Assembly: GCA_008360955.1 (NCBI GenBank) | Contig: LUCM01003808.1 | Span: 331,380-395,379 of the forward strand | Source: Fasciolopsis buskii | Taxonomy: Eukaryota; Platyhelminthes; Trematoda; Plagiorchiida; Fasciolidae | Reading direction: 5' to 3' | Length of the DNA: 64,000 nucleotides | Part shown: in pieces, positions 14,501-26,500 of the stretch | Numbering within the stretch: the stretch's first letter is position 1 | Layout: each line of letters starts with the position of its first letter | Notes under the pieces: model-generated | Told to the model about the DNA's origin: nothing | The model's database searches: none | Seen by the model: only the letters and a program-made list of their open reading frames with translations | Made by a program: the position numbers and the translations under genes

Positions 14501-17500
14501 TTACTCTCAGGATTCGTTAACCACTGCATTGGACTGTGTGGGCTTCTTTCCATTGGTCTCGGAGTAATTGGCTGCTTTGTCGCTTAGTGTGGAATTCTGG
14601 TAAAGTGACCATTTCTAAAACGAAGCAGTTTTTTGTGACTCGGAGTTACTTGACTCACTACTGTTTTCACTTTACCCTTAGATGGTCTCGTCGAGGAATA
14701 TATGGAGCAGAACACCAGACAGAATTACTTTTCCGATACCTACCGATAGCAGTGCAATTGATGTTACACAGCATGACTCCCATACAGGTTGGTCTAGCAC
14801 AGTTCTTCCACCGAATACAGCATGTCGTCGTGTGCACAATACGGAGCCATCCACTCCGGTTAGTGAACGTCGACGGCGTTCACACCATCATCAGAATCTG
14901 TGCTGCACCAGCACAGGAAATCAAGGGTTAACTATCAGCACCAGCGGGGCTACTGATAACAATCCGAATAACTCGATCAGTGTAACCTCGGGAGCCATAT
15001 CCACACCAGCTTTGTTATCCTCTGTTTCTGCCGAAGCATCAACGTAAGTTCGTCGGTTATTTTTTGCTTTATTTATATCCGGCTGAATGTTCTTATCGCG
15101 AGTACTTATAACATTTGTCATGAACAATATCGCTTCATTGCAACACGCACTATTCCTAACCTGACTGTATCTGATCAACTTCTTGCTGTTTTTTGTCGTC
15201 CAAAGGCGGCCTACGGCAGAAAAAATCGGCGCTGTTTACTTGTAGTTTACACCACTTGGTAATTTTAGTACTACTGTAGCCTGTATTCTGAGTTCATGGT
15301 GTGGGTCTACAGGTTTTCATGGTACTGTTTTAGACTGGTTCAGTAGTTGTTGAAATTGATACTTATGAGACAGAGGAAGCATAATGTGCAAACATTTTTG
15401 CATTGGATTGGGTGGGGGCCATTTCAGACTGAAGTGATTCCAAATGTCCGTCAATGTGACATTTTAAGGGAAGCATCATTCTCCTCTTCCAACATTACAC
15501 ACAATAAGGCATTCCATTTGTTGCCGATTCTCCATGACAAGCAACAAACCAACGTCAAATCAGTCGACTGAAGTCTCTAAAGTGTCAGTGGATCGTCTGG
15601 CGCACTTGTAACTTGAAATTCATGTCATCACGGGAAATTATTCACAAGCTGAACGCGTTCCTACGCATCCCCTGCCAATACTCTGGGACCTCAGGCGGCT
15701 CTCATAGCTGACTCCAAATAGTCCGTCAACGAGCTTCGTGACAAAGTGTTGCGCTCGCTGGAACTTCGTCCTCTCACCATCAATGCATGCATAAGATGCT
15801 GGATATCCGTATTCATGTCTCGTTTGAAAGTTCGAATTGTGCATCGCTTACCATGTATCATGGCTCAACCAATCGAAGGACCGACCAGTTGATTCTGCAA
15901 TATCTTTCGGCAAAGAACAGTTTCGGTCTGTTTGCATGCACCTTTGGGGATGACGAGACCAGGGCCCTGAGGTCTCGTTCACATAATTCTCCGGGATGGA
16001 TTTCACCTATGTAATACTCTGGAATATGCGCATATTTGGACACGAACCATAACGACTATAAACTAGTCCACTGCTGCAAACGTCCAGATCGTATTGGAGA
16101 ATCTCCCTGCCCACCTCGAATTCGATTGCCCTCCACAGTTTCATATCATCGACATAGGTGAGACAAGACGAGTAAAAAAAACGGCAAGTCATTGATCTAC
16201 ACCAGTAAGGGTAGTGGTTCCAGGACGGAACTCTGTGAGACTGCGCTGGTAGGTGCAAGCACTCAAAACTAGGCAATTCTCAAGGAAAACTTCTCTTTCA
16301 TGAAATCCACACTTCAGTGAGGCAGCGCACTTTGCAGCCCAAAGGTCAACAGCAACCGACCATGCGGTACCCTGTCGAAGGCCTTACCGAAGTCCACGTT
16401 TTTTGGTGAATACTATGTTGACTGGAGGACGAGTACCTTTACCATTCTAGATGTTCCCGAATTCTCATCGACCCTAATGTCTCATCATCTTGCCTACGGT
16501 GCAAGTAAGCCTGACCGGGCATCCATTGACAAACGTCTTCCATCTAACAACAGATTGAATAGATCAGCTAAAGATGAAACAAACTCGGATTTTAATGGCC
16601 TTAGAACTACTGAATAGGTGCAGTCTGGTCTAGGCGACTAGTGGACTTCAGGTTTCTGAAATTCCTCAGGGGCCTCATCATCATCATCGCTCAGCGTTAA
16701 ACAGCAAGGCAAGCCTCACTGACCGCTGCCTTTCCCCAGAGTTACACGTTTATATAAAAAGAGTGAATATCCAAGAGGGAACAGGGAGTGGACCTACACA
16801 GGCGGGAAAAGAGGAGATGCTGCTGCAGCCAACACACGAAACACAGCCTAACTGTACAAACGCACGTGTTTTCAATCATTCTAATTCGATAGAAAATGAC
16901 AGCATGATCGCCACTGTTCACGGTTCACTGCCATATCCTTCAGTGTCTCTAGCCAGCAAGTCGACAAGTCCATCGGACCCCAACCACGAAGACANNNNNN
17001 NNNNNNNNNNNNNNNNNNNNNNNNNNNNNNNNNNNNNNNNNNNNNNNNNNNNNNNNNNNNNNNNNNNNNNNNNNNNNNNNNNNNNNNNNNNNNNNNNNNN
17101 NNNNNNNNNNNNNNNNNNNNNNNNNNNNNNNNNNNNNNNNNNNNNNNNNNNNNNNNNNNNNNNNNNNNNNNNNNNNNNNNNNNNNNNNNNNNNNNNNNNN
17201 NNNNNNNCCGGTCACTCCATCCAATCCTTGCCATACTACGAAGACATCGATGGTCGAAAATCTCTAGCCGACGAACGTCTCCCACACGCATACTCCACGT
17301 CTCGCAACCGTACAACAGAACTGAACGCACTGCAGCACAGTACACACGACCGTTCAACTTCAGTGAAATATCAGGCCGACGCCACAAGTGGTTCAGTCGA
17401 GCGTAAGCTGCACGAGCCTTGGATATACGCATACTTACCTCCAATTCCGAGCTACCATCGTTCGACGCGCAGCTACCAAGGTAAGTGAAAAAGTCCACAA

Positions 17501-20500
17501 TCATTAGTACCTCTTCGCTCAGCACCAAGTTCGGAAAAGCTGCTGTGCAAAGCACGTGCCAAATCAAGCAACCGATCTCGACAGTCTATCTAGTGCCCAG
17601 CGTGCACGGTCTGCGGATTCGAACAGACACACAACATCATCTAATTAGTCTAGGTTACCTAGCTTCCCTCCATTTCCCATTTCGACTCTCACATCCCGGA
17701 GACTTCCTAAAGCATCTTCCATCACCTCGTCCATGACGAAGTTGAACAAGAATGGAGATATGGGACACCCTTGTCGAACGCCACTAGTTGTTTCGAATGA
17801 ACGTGACAGTTCACCGTATACCCTCACGCGACCATAGGTATGCGAGTACAATGCTCGCAACAGGCTCACGAACTTCGTTGGCATACCCTTCCGGTGGAGA
17901 GCACTGAGTCGAAAGCACCTTTCAAGTCGAAGAAGACTACGATCGTAGGGCGCCGGTGCGTGTGGCGCGTTTGGAGTATCTGTCGAAGAGTGAATATCTG
18001 GTCGATGCTACCTCGACCTGGCCGAAATCCGGCCTGTTGTTCGCGGATATTACTCTCGCGAATCGGTGTCAAACGGCGCAGTATTATCGAAGCTAACACC
18101 TCAGTAACTATCAGAATTAAACTACTCCCACGAAGATTGCTAGTCACTTCGTGTGCCCTTCTTGAAGATGGGTACAATCAGCGACTCACCCCACGATAAC
18201 GGATTACGCTCCTAATTCCAAATATCATGAAGCAAGGAGGTAAGTGATTACACCAAAGCTTCTCCATCCAGTTTGGAAAGAACTGGGGGAAGATCGTCGG
18301 GACCGACTACCTTCCCCCTCCTCAGAAATCGAATATTCGACTCCAATTCCACTTCCGTTGGAGGATCAAGTGGTGTGAATAATTCTGTTGTGTAAAGCGA
18401 GGCGTTGCGACATGCAGGTACCTCCCGCTTCTGTACGTCCGTCCACACCAGTATTCCGTGTCATTCTATTGATGCTGTGTGTTAAGCGATGGATAGTCAC
18501 TGCTGACGATTTCTAACAAGGAAGAAACGGTTATGCAATGCTTCTAGGGTTTCTTGACGAGGAATTGATTGTTGCTACCGCATAGTGAATGATTTTGTAT
18601 AACCATGAATATTTGATGGCTCACGTAGACCGAAATTTGTTCCCAGGTTTCCCCATCACGAACGTCGCATTAACTGTTGGGCATCATAATAATATGGTGC
18701 AGTGAGCTCCCTCCCTGTGGCATATTTGTATTTGTACTGGAATATTAACAAATTGTATACAACCCTTTAGCAAAAGAAAGCAAACAAGAGCATTATTGTT
18801 GCAACAAAATCAAAGAGGAAATGAAAGAGGTTTTTAAAAATTGTCCTGCCTGGATAAACATTTTAACATCAAACGAGTTGCAAGACTCAAAACGACCTTT
18901 CATCCTGTCCGTGAGAATTACGGCGACTTAAGATAACAACGGATTTCTATATTCGGGCGTGCGAGGTGGGATGAATCAGGGAAGGGGGGCTAGCATGCAA
19001 ATAAGTCGGGGCTTAATGAAGAGCTGTAACAGGTAAGTCACTAATGTGTTGTAAAAAAAGCATGATAGGATAAAACCTAGTTCACCGGAGCCACCAAGTG
19101 ACTCTCTTGACTGTGATTTTTTCGATTCGATTTTCTGGTATCGGTGCAGGATTTAACCATTGGGTTATTCAAGGAGATAAGAGGGATTGCCGAATGATTA
19201 CAATTCTCAAATTACAAGAAAGCGAAGCATAAAGCCAAAAGCTGATGAAGCGAATAAGAAGACAGTGCATGCATTTCGCTCTGTCATCGAAGGGCCTATG
19301 ACCAAAGAACTACGGAATAAATTACATCTAATGTACAGCGGCTATGCCTGTAAGCGGGCTGAGGTAAATCAGTGACTATAGTAAGAGATATCTGAGGACG
19401 TTGCAAACCTGAATGGTACACCCTTTTTAAGCCAGCACAGATGAGAGTTATTGGCATGGATCGTTTTGACAGTGGTGCCTGGGTTGCCTTTGAATTTGGG
19501 CGTGGTGCTCACTGTTCGCCGGCAGTCGGTCTGTATAATTCCTCAACTTGCTGTTTTGCAGTCGATCTTCCATTATTCCCCGTTCTTTTCCTGTCTGAGC
19601 AGAGGATGCGGTTAAGTAGCAACCACAACCAGAGTACAATGGTGCAATGTTATAATGGTTGTACAAACTGAAACTGATTTACAAACAGGTTTGAGAAGTT
19701 GATCGCAGATCCCTAGTGGGAAGTGTTTGTAAGAAGACGCGACGAGATAATTGATGATATGGTCTGAAATGGGAGAGAATATCTAATGGGAGTTTGACCA
19801 ATGTTTCCAAGATTGAGAAAGAATGAGGTGTGTGAGTGGGTGTAGTTGAAGCCTCGATAACTATGTGAAAGCTGACAACGAGATAGAAAAATGATGGGGA
19901 AAAGCTTTTGAAAAATGGTTCGATATCTGACAATGTGCATTGAAGAGCCATAGTTGAAAGGCGTGACAATTTAGTTTGACGTACTATCGTTAAGCTGTCG
20001 GGGGCATTTTAAGAATACTTGAAAAAAATCTTGCTACCTGTGGCCCCACTTCCGGGTTTCTTTCGGCGGCGTTCTCTATCCTGTCTGATGCAGATGAAAT
20101 CACTTGAATGAATAATTGAATCATCTATGTTATCATTGAGCCATGGGTCTTGGAGACACAGGCTGTATATACTGTGGAATTCCTTCAGATGAGGAAAGTT
20201 GGAAATATCTGGAGGTTTCCAAGTGATAAACTAAACAGATGGAATTGTGTTGTCTTTTTGCCTAGTATTGTAATAATTTTCCGAGAAGTTTGTTGTACTT
20301 TTCACATAGGATGCTGTGGCATCTTTGGGAGGACGGGAAGTTCTCGTTGAAATATGCGTTTATGTCTTCCTTACGGCCAAGAGAAAACTACGACATGCAA
20401 ACGTTTCGTAGAAAATGGATTATCTTTTCATTCAATCCAGTAGTTTGTAAAAAAATGCAACAGTCTTTATGGCCCTGTCTTGTTCGCGTGTTCGCGATTC

Positions 20501-23500
20501 TGTTCAGTTATCACGTGTTACTGTTGTTTTTGTAAATCTCGGGATAAATCCGGTACTTATCAGTGTGAAATAGAGCGCACTCATTTCCTCTCTTATTCTA
20601 GATATGCTGACATTTAACTATAATTGTTCCAAAGGTGCATGGCCGCACCCACAGACGCAAACACTATTCTAGCCAGTAATATATATATATATATATATAT
20701 ATATTTTAAAACATCTTTTCCGTACATTCGGTATGCTCGGTTTCTGCGGGTGTAGACACTTAAAAATGAGGTTTCGCTTAGAGATTAGATTTTTTACACT
20801 TTCGGATTGATCGACTTCTCCAATATATAAGCCCATGATGATGCACTGGGATTTGGTGCTGTTAGGCTGCTGGTTCCACATGGTCATGCGTTTGTTTACT
20901 TTGTCCTTTCCTTGGAGATGCCATTGTAAATCCAGCTGTTAGCTAAATGGTATCATAACCGTTAGATTCTTTTGGAGCCCCTGGTCGCTAGTGGAAGTTA
21001 CATTTTTCTGAATTTCGTATCGACCCGGAAGTTCTGTAAGGACTGACAACCATTCATCGATTGAGTCGCTCTTCTCTGGCAAACAAACATTCGTTTGCAG
21101 GCCACGCTCACACAAGTCATAATCTCATCTGCTGACCTTTCAGTAATTTCTACTACCGATTATGCGGTTCACAAGTCCATGAAATATCATCCGTTATCTT
21201 TTAGCGAATGGAAACTTGTTAATTCTGTTGTCCGCCTCCTCGTTTCGAGCATAAGATGTCAGTTTTAGGGTTCGATCTCTTTCTGTGTGTCACGGAGTGT
21301 CAAGTTTCATTAAGGTACTCATTTTCCATGGCTCTTCTAGTCAACTTCATATCATACCCACTGGACTCATGTGATCTTATTGCATCATAGCTTGCTTATT
21401 TTGTCAGTAATTGACACTCGTGTGAGACAGTGACCTACTATCCACTGTAAGAATATTTAGCACGATCTGACTGAGCGCATAAACACACACACACACACAC
21501 ACGCACACAGAACACCATTTGTTAATGGACTTCCTATGAAAATGTTCTGCAAGGTGCTTAATCAATTTTCCTTTCTATACGGGTGGTCGGGGACGAATAG
21601 ACACATTGGTCAAGTCTGTCCTACCTACTTCCTAGTGTTCTAGAAGGTAGCATACCACAAGGGTTAAAAAATCATACGCTTGTAGTTGCCGGAGCCAGCG
21701 TCTCATGACTGTTCTAAATTAGTTTCGAGATAAAGACATCATCGAGATTAGTAATTAGAATCAATCGGGCTGAAATTTAATCTCTATCGCCAAGCTAGAT
21801 TCGCTATTCGCTTTGAGTAATTGGACTTTAGTCCCTTATTTCTCAAAAAGCGAATAGACCATTTATTCTCACCAATTTTTTTCTTACATGAAGAAATCGG
21901 TGCATTTTATTGGCAGTTGATGGAAAACTCGGAATCGTAGTAAGTACAATAAGTTTAAGACTATCACAAGTTGTTGTTAGGGTTTCTTCATTTACTCTTT
22001 TTCTCATAAGTCGAAATGAAACATCGACAACACTTAAATTTTTTTTTCGATAATGAAGTGGTCAAAGATAGACGTATATATCATTATTAACGGTATCAAT
22101 AACGTCAGTCGCAATTCAAGAACTACTTTTATTGTTTGAAATTGCTGTCACAATAGTTCTGTAAAAATATAACGTTTCGTAGGATTAAGTATTCTATATT
22201 CTTCAAACCCATTCGGTCCTGGAATGAATACCTTGCTAAGGTTGTGTGGTATTCGATATATGCCATACCTTTCGTGACAGGTCTGTTGTGCTCTGTCTAA
22301 TATTTTTTGGCTTCATTTTTGCAGTCATCAAATTGCTTACTGCACAGTAAGCCTTCATTTTCATTTGTCCCACTTTCTCTGTCATAATCGTGGAGAAATA
22401 TGGAATAAACGTTTTGTTTTCGCGATTGTGGTTTGTCTATTGACTATGCAAATTGGCCCAATCGGTCTAGATCTTTGCTTTAATTCACCTCCTGAAGATA
22501 TCTTTTTAAGAGTTTTGCGATTCCTTTGTTAAAAACAATATCTTGTTAATATTCTTTAACCTTAATAGGTTCAGCTAGTAAAGTTCCTTTTAAAATTTTT
22601 TGTATTTCGCATAAAGAATCTTTGGCAATCTTATCATTTGGCTATAATGTATTGTTACGAAGCTGATCGATTACCATGCTACTTGGCGAACACCGTTTCT
22701 AACCGCACTTTTAGTTGAGCAGTTTCTACGAATGCGCTTTTGTTCTTTGAATCGGATTGAGTGTTTGATCTGATGAGCGCGACTGAGGCCGTTTTGTGCC
22801 ATAAATAACAGCCATTCACTGTCGGCAGTTTAACCAAAATCGATCACTCTCGGTAACTGAATAGCCGGTGTTGTATTGTGGCTTGTTTTTATGGGTTTAA
22901 GTGTTCGCAGCTGTAGTTTGATGCTCATTTCTTGCCAACAGTTGTTACGAATGGGGCATCAAAATGATAATACAGTCACTTCGAACTAAGCCTGATTAGA
23001 GCGAATTCGCTCACAGACCTGTATGCGGATCGTTTGAATCAGCTGAACTTTTTGTTAATACACTACTTTTCCGTAATTCTGTCTTTTGTCACGCCTTCCA
23101 TCACACCGTACAGCGCCGAGGATTTGCTATCATCATGGATCGTAATTGCCTGTGAGCAACTCCAGTCTTGTGTAGTTCAACTCATGAATAGAAACACTTT
23201 GAATGAGGATTCCATAAAGGGAGCAGTTGATGGCATGGACAACGCATTAGCCGGCCTCGATCTGGATCCCACTCATAAAGTGCTTTCGTCGCGACTACCG
23301 CGCACTCAGTATGATCTTTCTCAACGACCGTCTATCGATCTTATGCCAAAATTGACCGCAATCGCTACACACTTGAACTCCACAAAACCAGCACTTTGGG
23401 TGTTCGCATTCGCTCAGCTGATCGAATTACTGCGACCTACCACCAATCCGGCTGTCTCTGAGACTCCATCGCCGTTTGAATTGCAACAGAGTGGTGTCTC

Positions 23501-26500
23501 TGCATCACTTTTGCACTATTTGACGGAACCGGATCGACGTGAAATTCGCCTGTGGATTCTCTATCGGGTGAGGTTTTTATTCCCACAGACCATTTATCAC
23601 CTTTTCCTCATGGCTTTCATATGTTCATTTTTGCAGTTTCCACAAACTAAGTGCAACTTTTGCAATAAGCGCCTTGTGTTAGCTGCTTCTCATCGGACCA
23701 TTTATTCAAACTGAAGATACCGAGGGAATTTTTTACTTTTTTTATCTTCAACATTCCAAGCAGTAAGATGATTTTCTTCCAGCGGCAGCTTCACACGGCA
23801 TGTCACCGCTTTAAGCAAATGCTATTTGAAGTTGTTGCTCACCGGCAACCCTTCGTGATCAGGATATTTGATAACCTTTAGAGGTTGGCTTTTCCCTTCA
23901 CTTTGATGGATAATATCAGTTAATTTTCAGCCTATTTTATACAGTAGCGATTTTTGTGATTCAGATAGCATTTATAACACAAAGTGTCAGTAACCACACC
24001 CGAATTGGAGTGTTATCAAATTTCTTCCCAATAATGCCGGTGGTTGCCTATGTGCTTGGGTTCGTTGACACGACAATATTCAACCTGAAGTTCGTTGATT
24101 CGAATCCCCCTGTCATCAGTCAACTTCCGCATTTGCTAGCCTTCAACTGATCTCGACCTCCATGAAAATGATGTACATTATCGCATCAGTAATAAATGTA
24201 AGAGATCAATGATAAGGTGAAGCACAGTCCAGTCTATTGCAGTTCTTATCACCAATAAGTTATCACCAATGTGCCTTGATTTTGGTTGCACCAAATAATG
24301 GGGAAATGATCAGTGCAAGGGCATAATTCGAAGAACTATAGAGAACGCGAAGATTCATGTGAATCCAGTATTGAACCGTGTTATCTCATGTCTTCAGTCA
24401 CCGCGCGGGTGGATTTCTTAAAACCGAACTCGGAGTCCGATTTACTGATGCTGATTGGAAATCCCAAACGGTATGACCGAATGCCGTAGACGTTGGCGTT
24501 TATGCATTTAAAGTTTCTGTTTTTTATAGTTCCTCTGACTTGTGAACTTAGAATCGTTTTTTCTCAGTACTGTGCTTCCTATACCGATGGGTGACCAAAA
24601 TTTCCTCGGAAACATACGACCGATTTCGCAGTTATTGCTGCTCTTTACGTATGCCTACATGGTACTCTCCTGTCCAGCCATCCCTATACCAGTGCGCTTC
24701 TTTCTTAGTTTCTCACTAGAATCTCACTGGAATGGTTAGAAGCGTGAATGGATGATAAGTCCATTTAAGAATCACATGGTGATTGGTCGGAGGATTTTCG
24801 TCGGCCAGGCAAGGCTAGCGTTCAGAAAGGGGACATTAGTAGTATGTTTCGCATATGGATGGATGAACAAAATCTCCCTGAAAGCACACGATCGACGAAT
24901 CATGTGATTCTTAAATGATCTTATCATCCACTCTCATTTCTAATGATTTAAATGAGATTCTAGTCAGAATCGTTTTCCTTCTTTAGTGTTCTTTCTTGCG
25001 CATCAGCAACTGAAACCAGGGAAATTTGCCCAAGGTTGTAAAAACCGAACCTGAAACGACACTTTTCGTTGCCAACTGTGGTAAAAGATCGTCAGAAACA
25101 TGAACCCTGGATTGAAAAGGAGGAATGAATTTCACTAGTTTCTTTCTCACTGAAAAGCAGGGCCAAATAACTGTACGACCGTCTGCCTCGAATGTCGCCT
25201 TCAGGTCAGGGAAAACAGACATCATAGGCCTATGAGAGGTACCCCTGTGTTCTATCAGTTGTAATATCCAGATGTGACTAACAACCCTGACCGGATAGAG
25301 AACCGGCTCGGTTCTCACGTGCACACCCATTGCGAAAATCAGGCAATCGACAGAAGATAATATCCGTGTGCAATTGGGATGTGGCACTTACCAATTCACC
25401 TAGCCGTTGTGATTCTCACTACAGAATCTATCAATTCCTCCTCTGAGCTGTGTAGTAATCTGTTCACACCAATGCCCAGGAATGTGCTCCTTTTTCAAAA
25501 TTAACCCCAAGACTTTAGTTAACTTCGTTGCTGAAACCTCTTCACCATCCTCCAAAAACTTTGAGTAAATTCATGTTATTCAATACCCATATGCCTTTTT
25601 AGTAAGGCTTTTAATGACCATCTTCTTTCTGATAAAGGACTGATGTCTGTCTGGATTGTTTCACTTGTGGGCATGAGTGGAACGTTCACCACGAAAGTGA
25701 GCCAATCAAGCTACTCCAATCGCGCCTTGCTCAACGCCCCAGACGATGTTCCTAAGAGTAAATCAGTGTGCTACCAAACTCCCTAATCACCTTAATTACA
25801 CCCAGTTTATGCGTACCAAAGCCCTTAATTGGTTGGTAAATATTGTGGCTATTATCATTCGCCGCAGTCTGCATTATTCTGCACTTTCCTGTCTGCCGCC
25901 TCTCGCAGTCATTGATTAGACGCCTGGCCGGATGCTTTCTCAGGAGTTTACGCATCCGACTGTGTGTAGTATCTGAATGGACGGACCTGCAGACTAACTG
26001 CCGCAGAGGATATTCATTCTTTCTGTGGTCCTTGTAACCCGTGGTCATGCGTGGCATCTGATGCTGGATACAGAGCATCTTTAATTTGTTCTTACTTTTC
26101 GCTCCGATTCTGAGCATTTCATTTTGTGTATAATCGCCTAGAAAGATTCAGTTGGAGCGCAGGTGGACGACTATCATTCAGAAGTAGTTGTATGGAACGG
26201 CTGGTTTTCATGTTGGTACGACCTCAAACTAGGCCAAAATAAGCAACAACGGACTCAGGTGTGAACCAGAACGATGGACATGAAAAGTCTACCAATTACT
26301 TTGTTTTTTACCTTTTTTCGCGGGCGCAGGTAGATTTGACTCGAGAAATAATCTGAGCTTAAAATGCATGGTGTGAGCGGAAAATGTATGAACGTCAGAT
26401 ATGACCCTCCAAGTCCTTTGCACTGTGAGTGAATCAGTCCGATTTTCCAACCCTGTCTTGTCATCATATTTACCGATACGGCGAAAATGTTGCCGTGATA

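Larger units (their letters stand above)
20205..23113. other. Rest of intron 5
   Basis: No gene was recognised in this 2.9-kb AT-rich stretch. It holds the (TA)n and (CA)n tracts listed separately. A box-B-like GGGTTCGATC at about 21269 stands alone. Confidence 0.6.

Noticed and set aside
23034..23113. Extending exon 6 upstream to the ATT/ATG-like start of the open frame
   Set aside because: The stretch is hydrophobic intron-like sequence with no family similarity, and the phase 2 junction from exon 5 needs the start at 23114.
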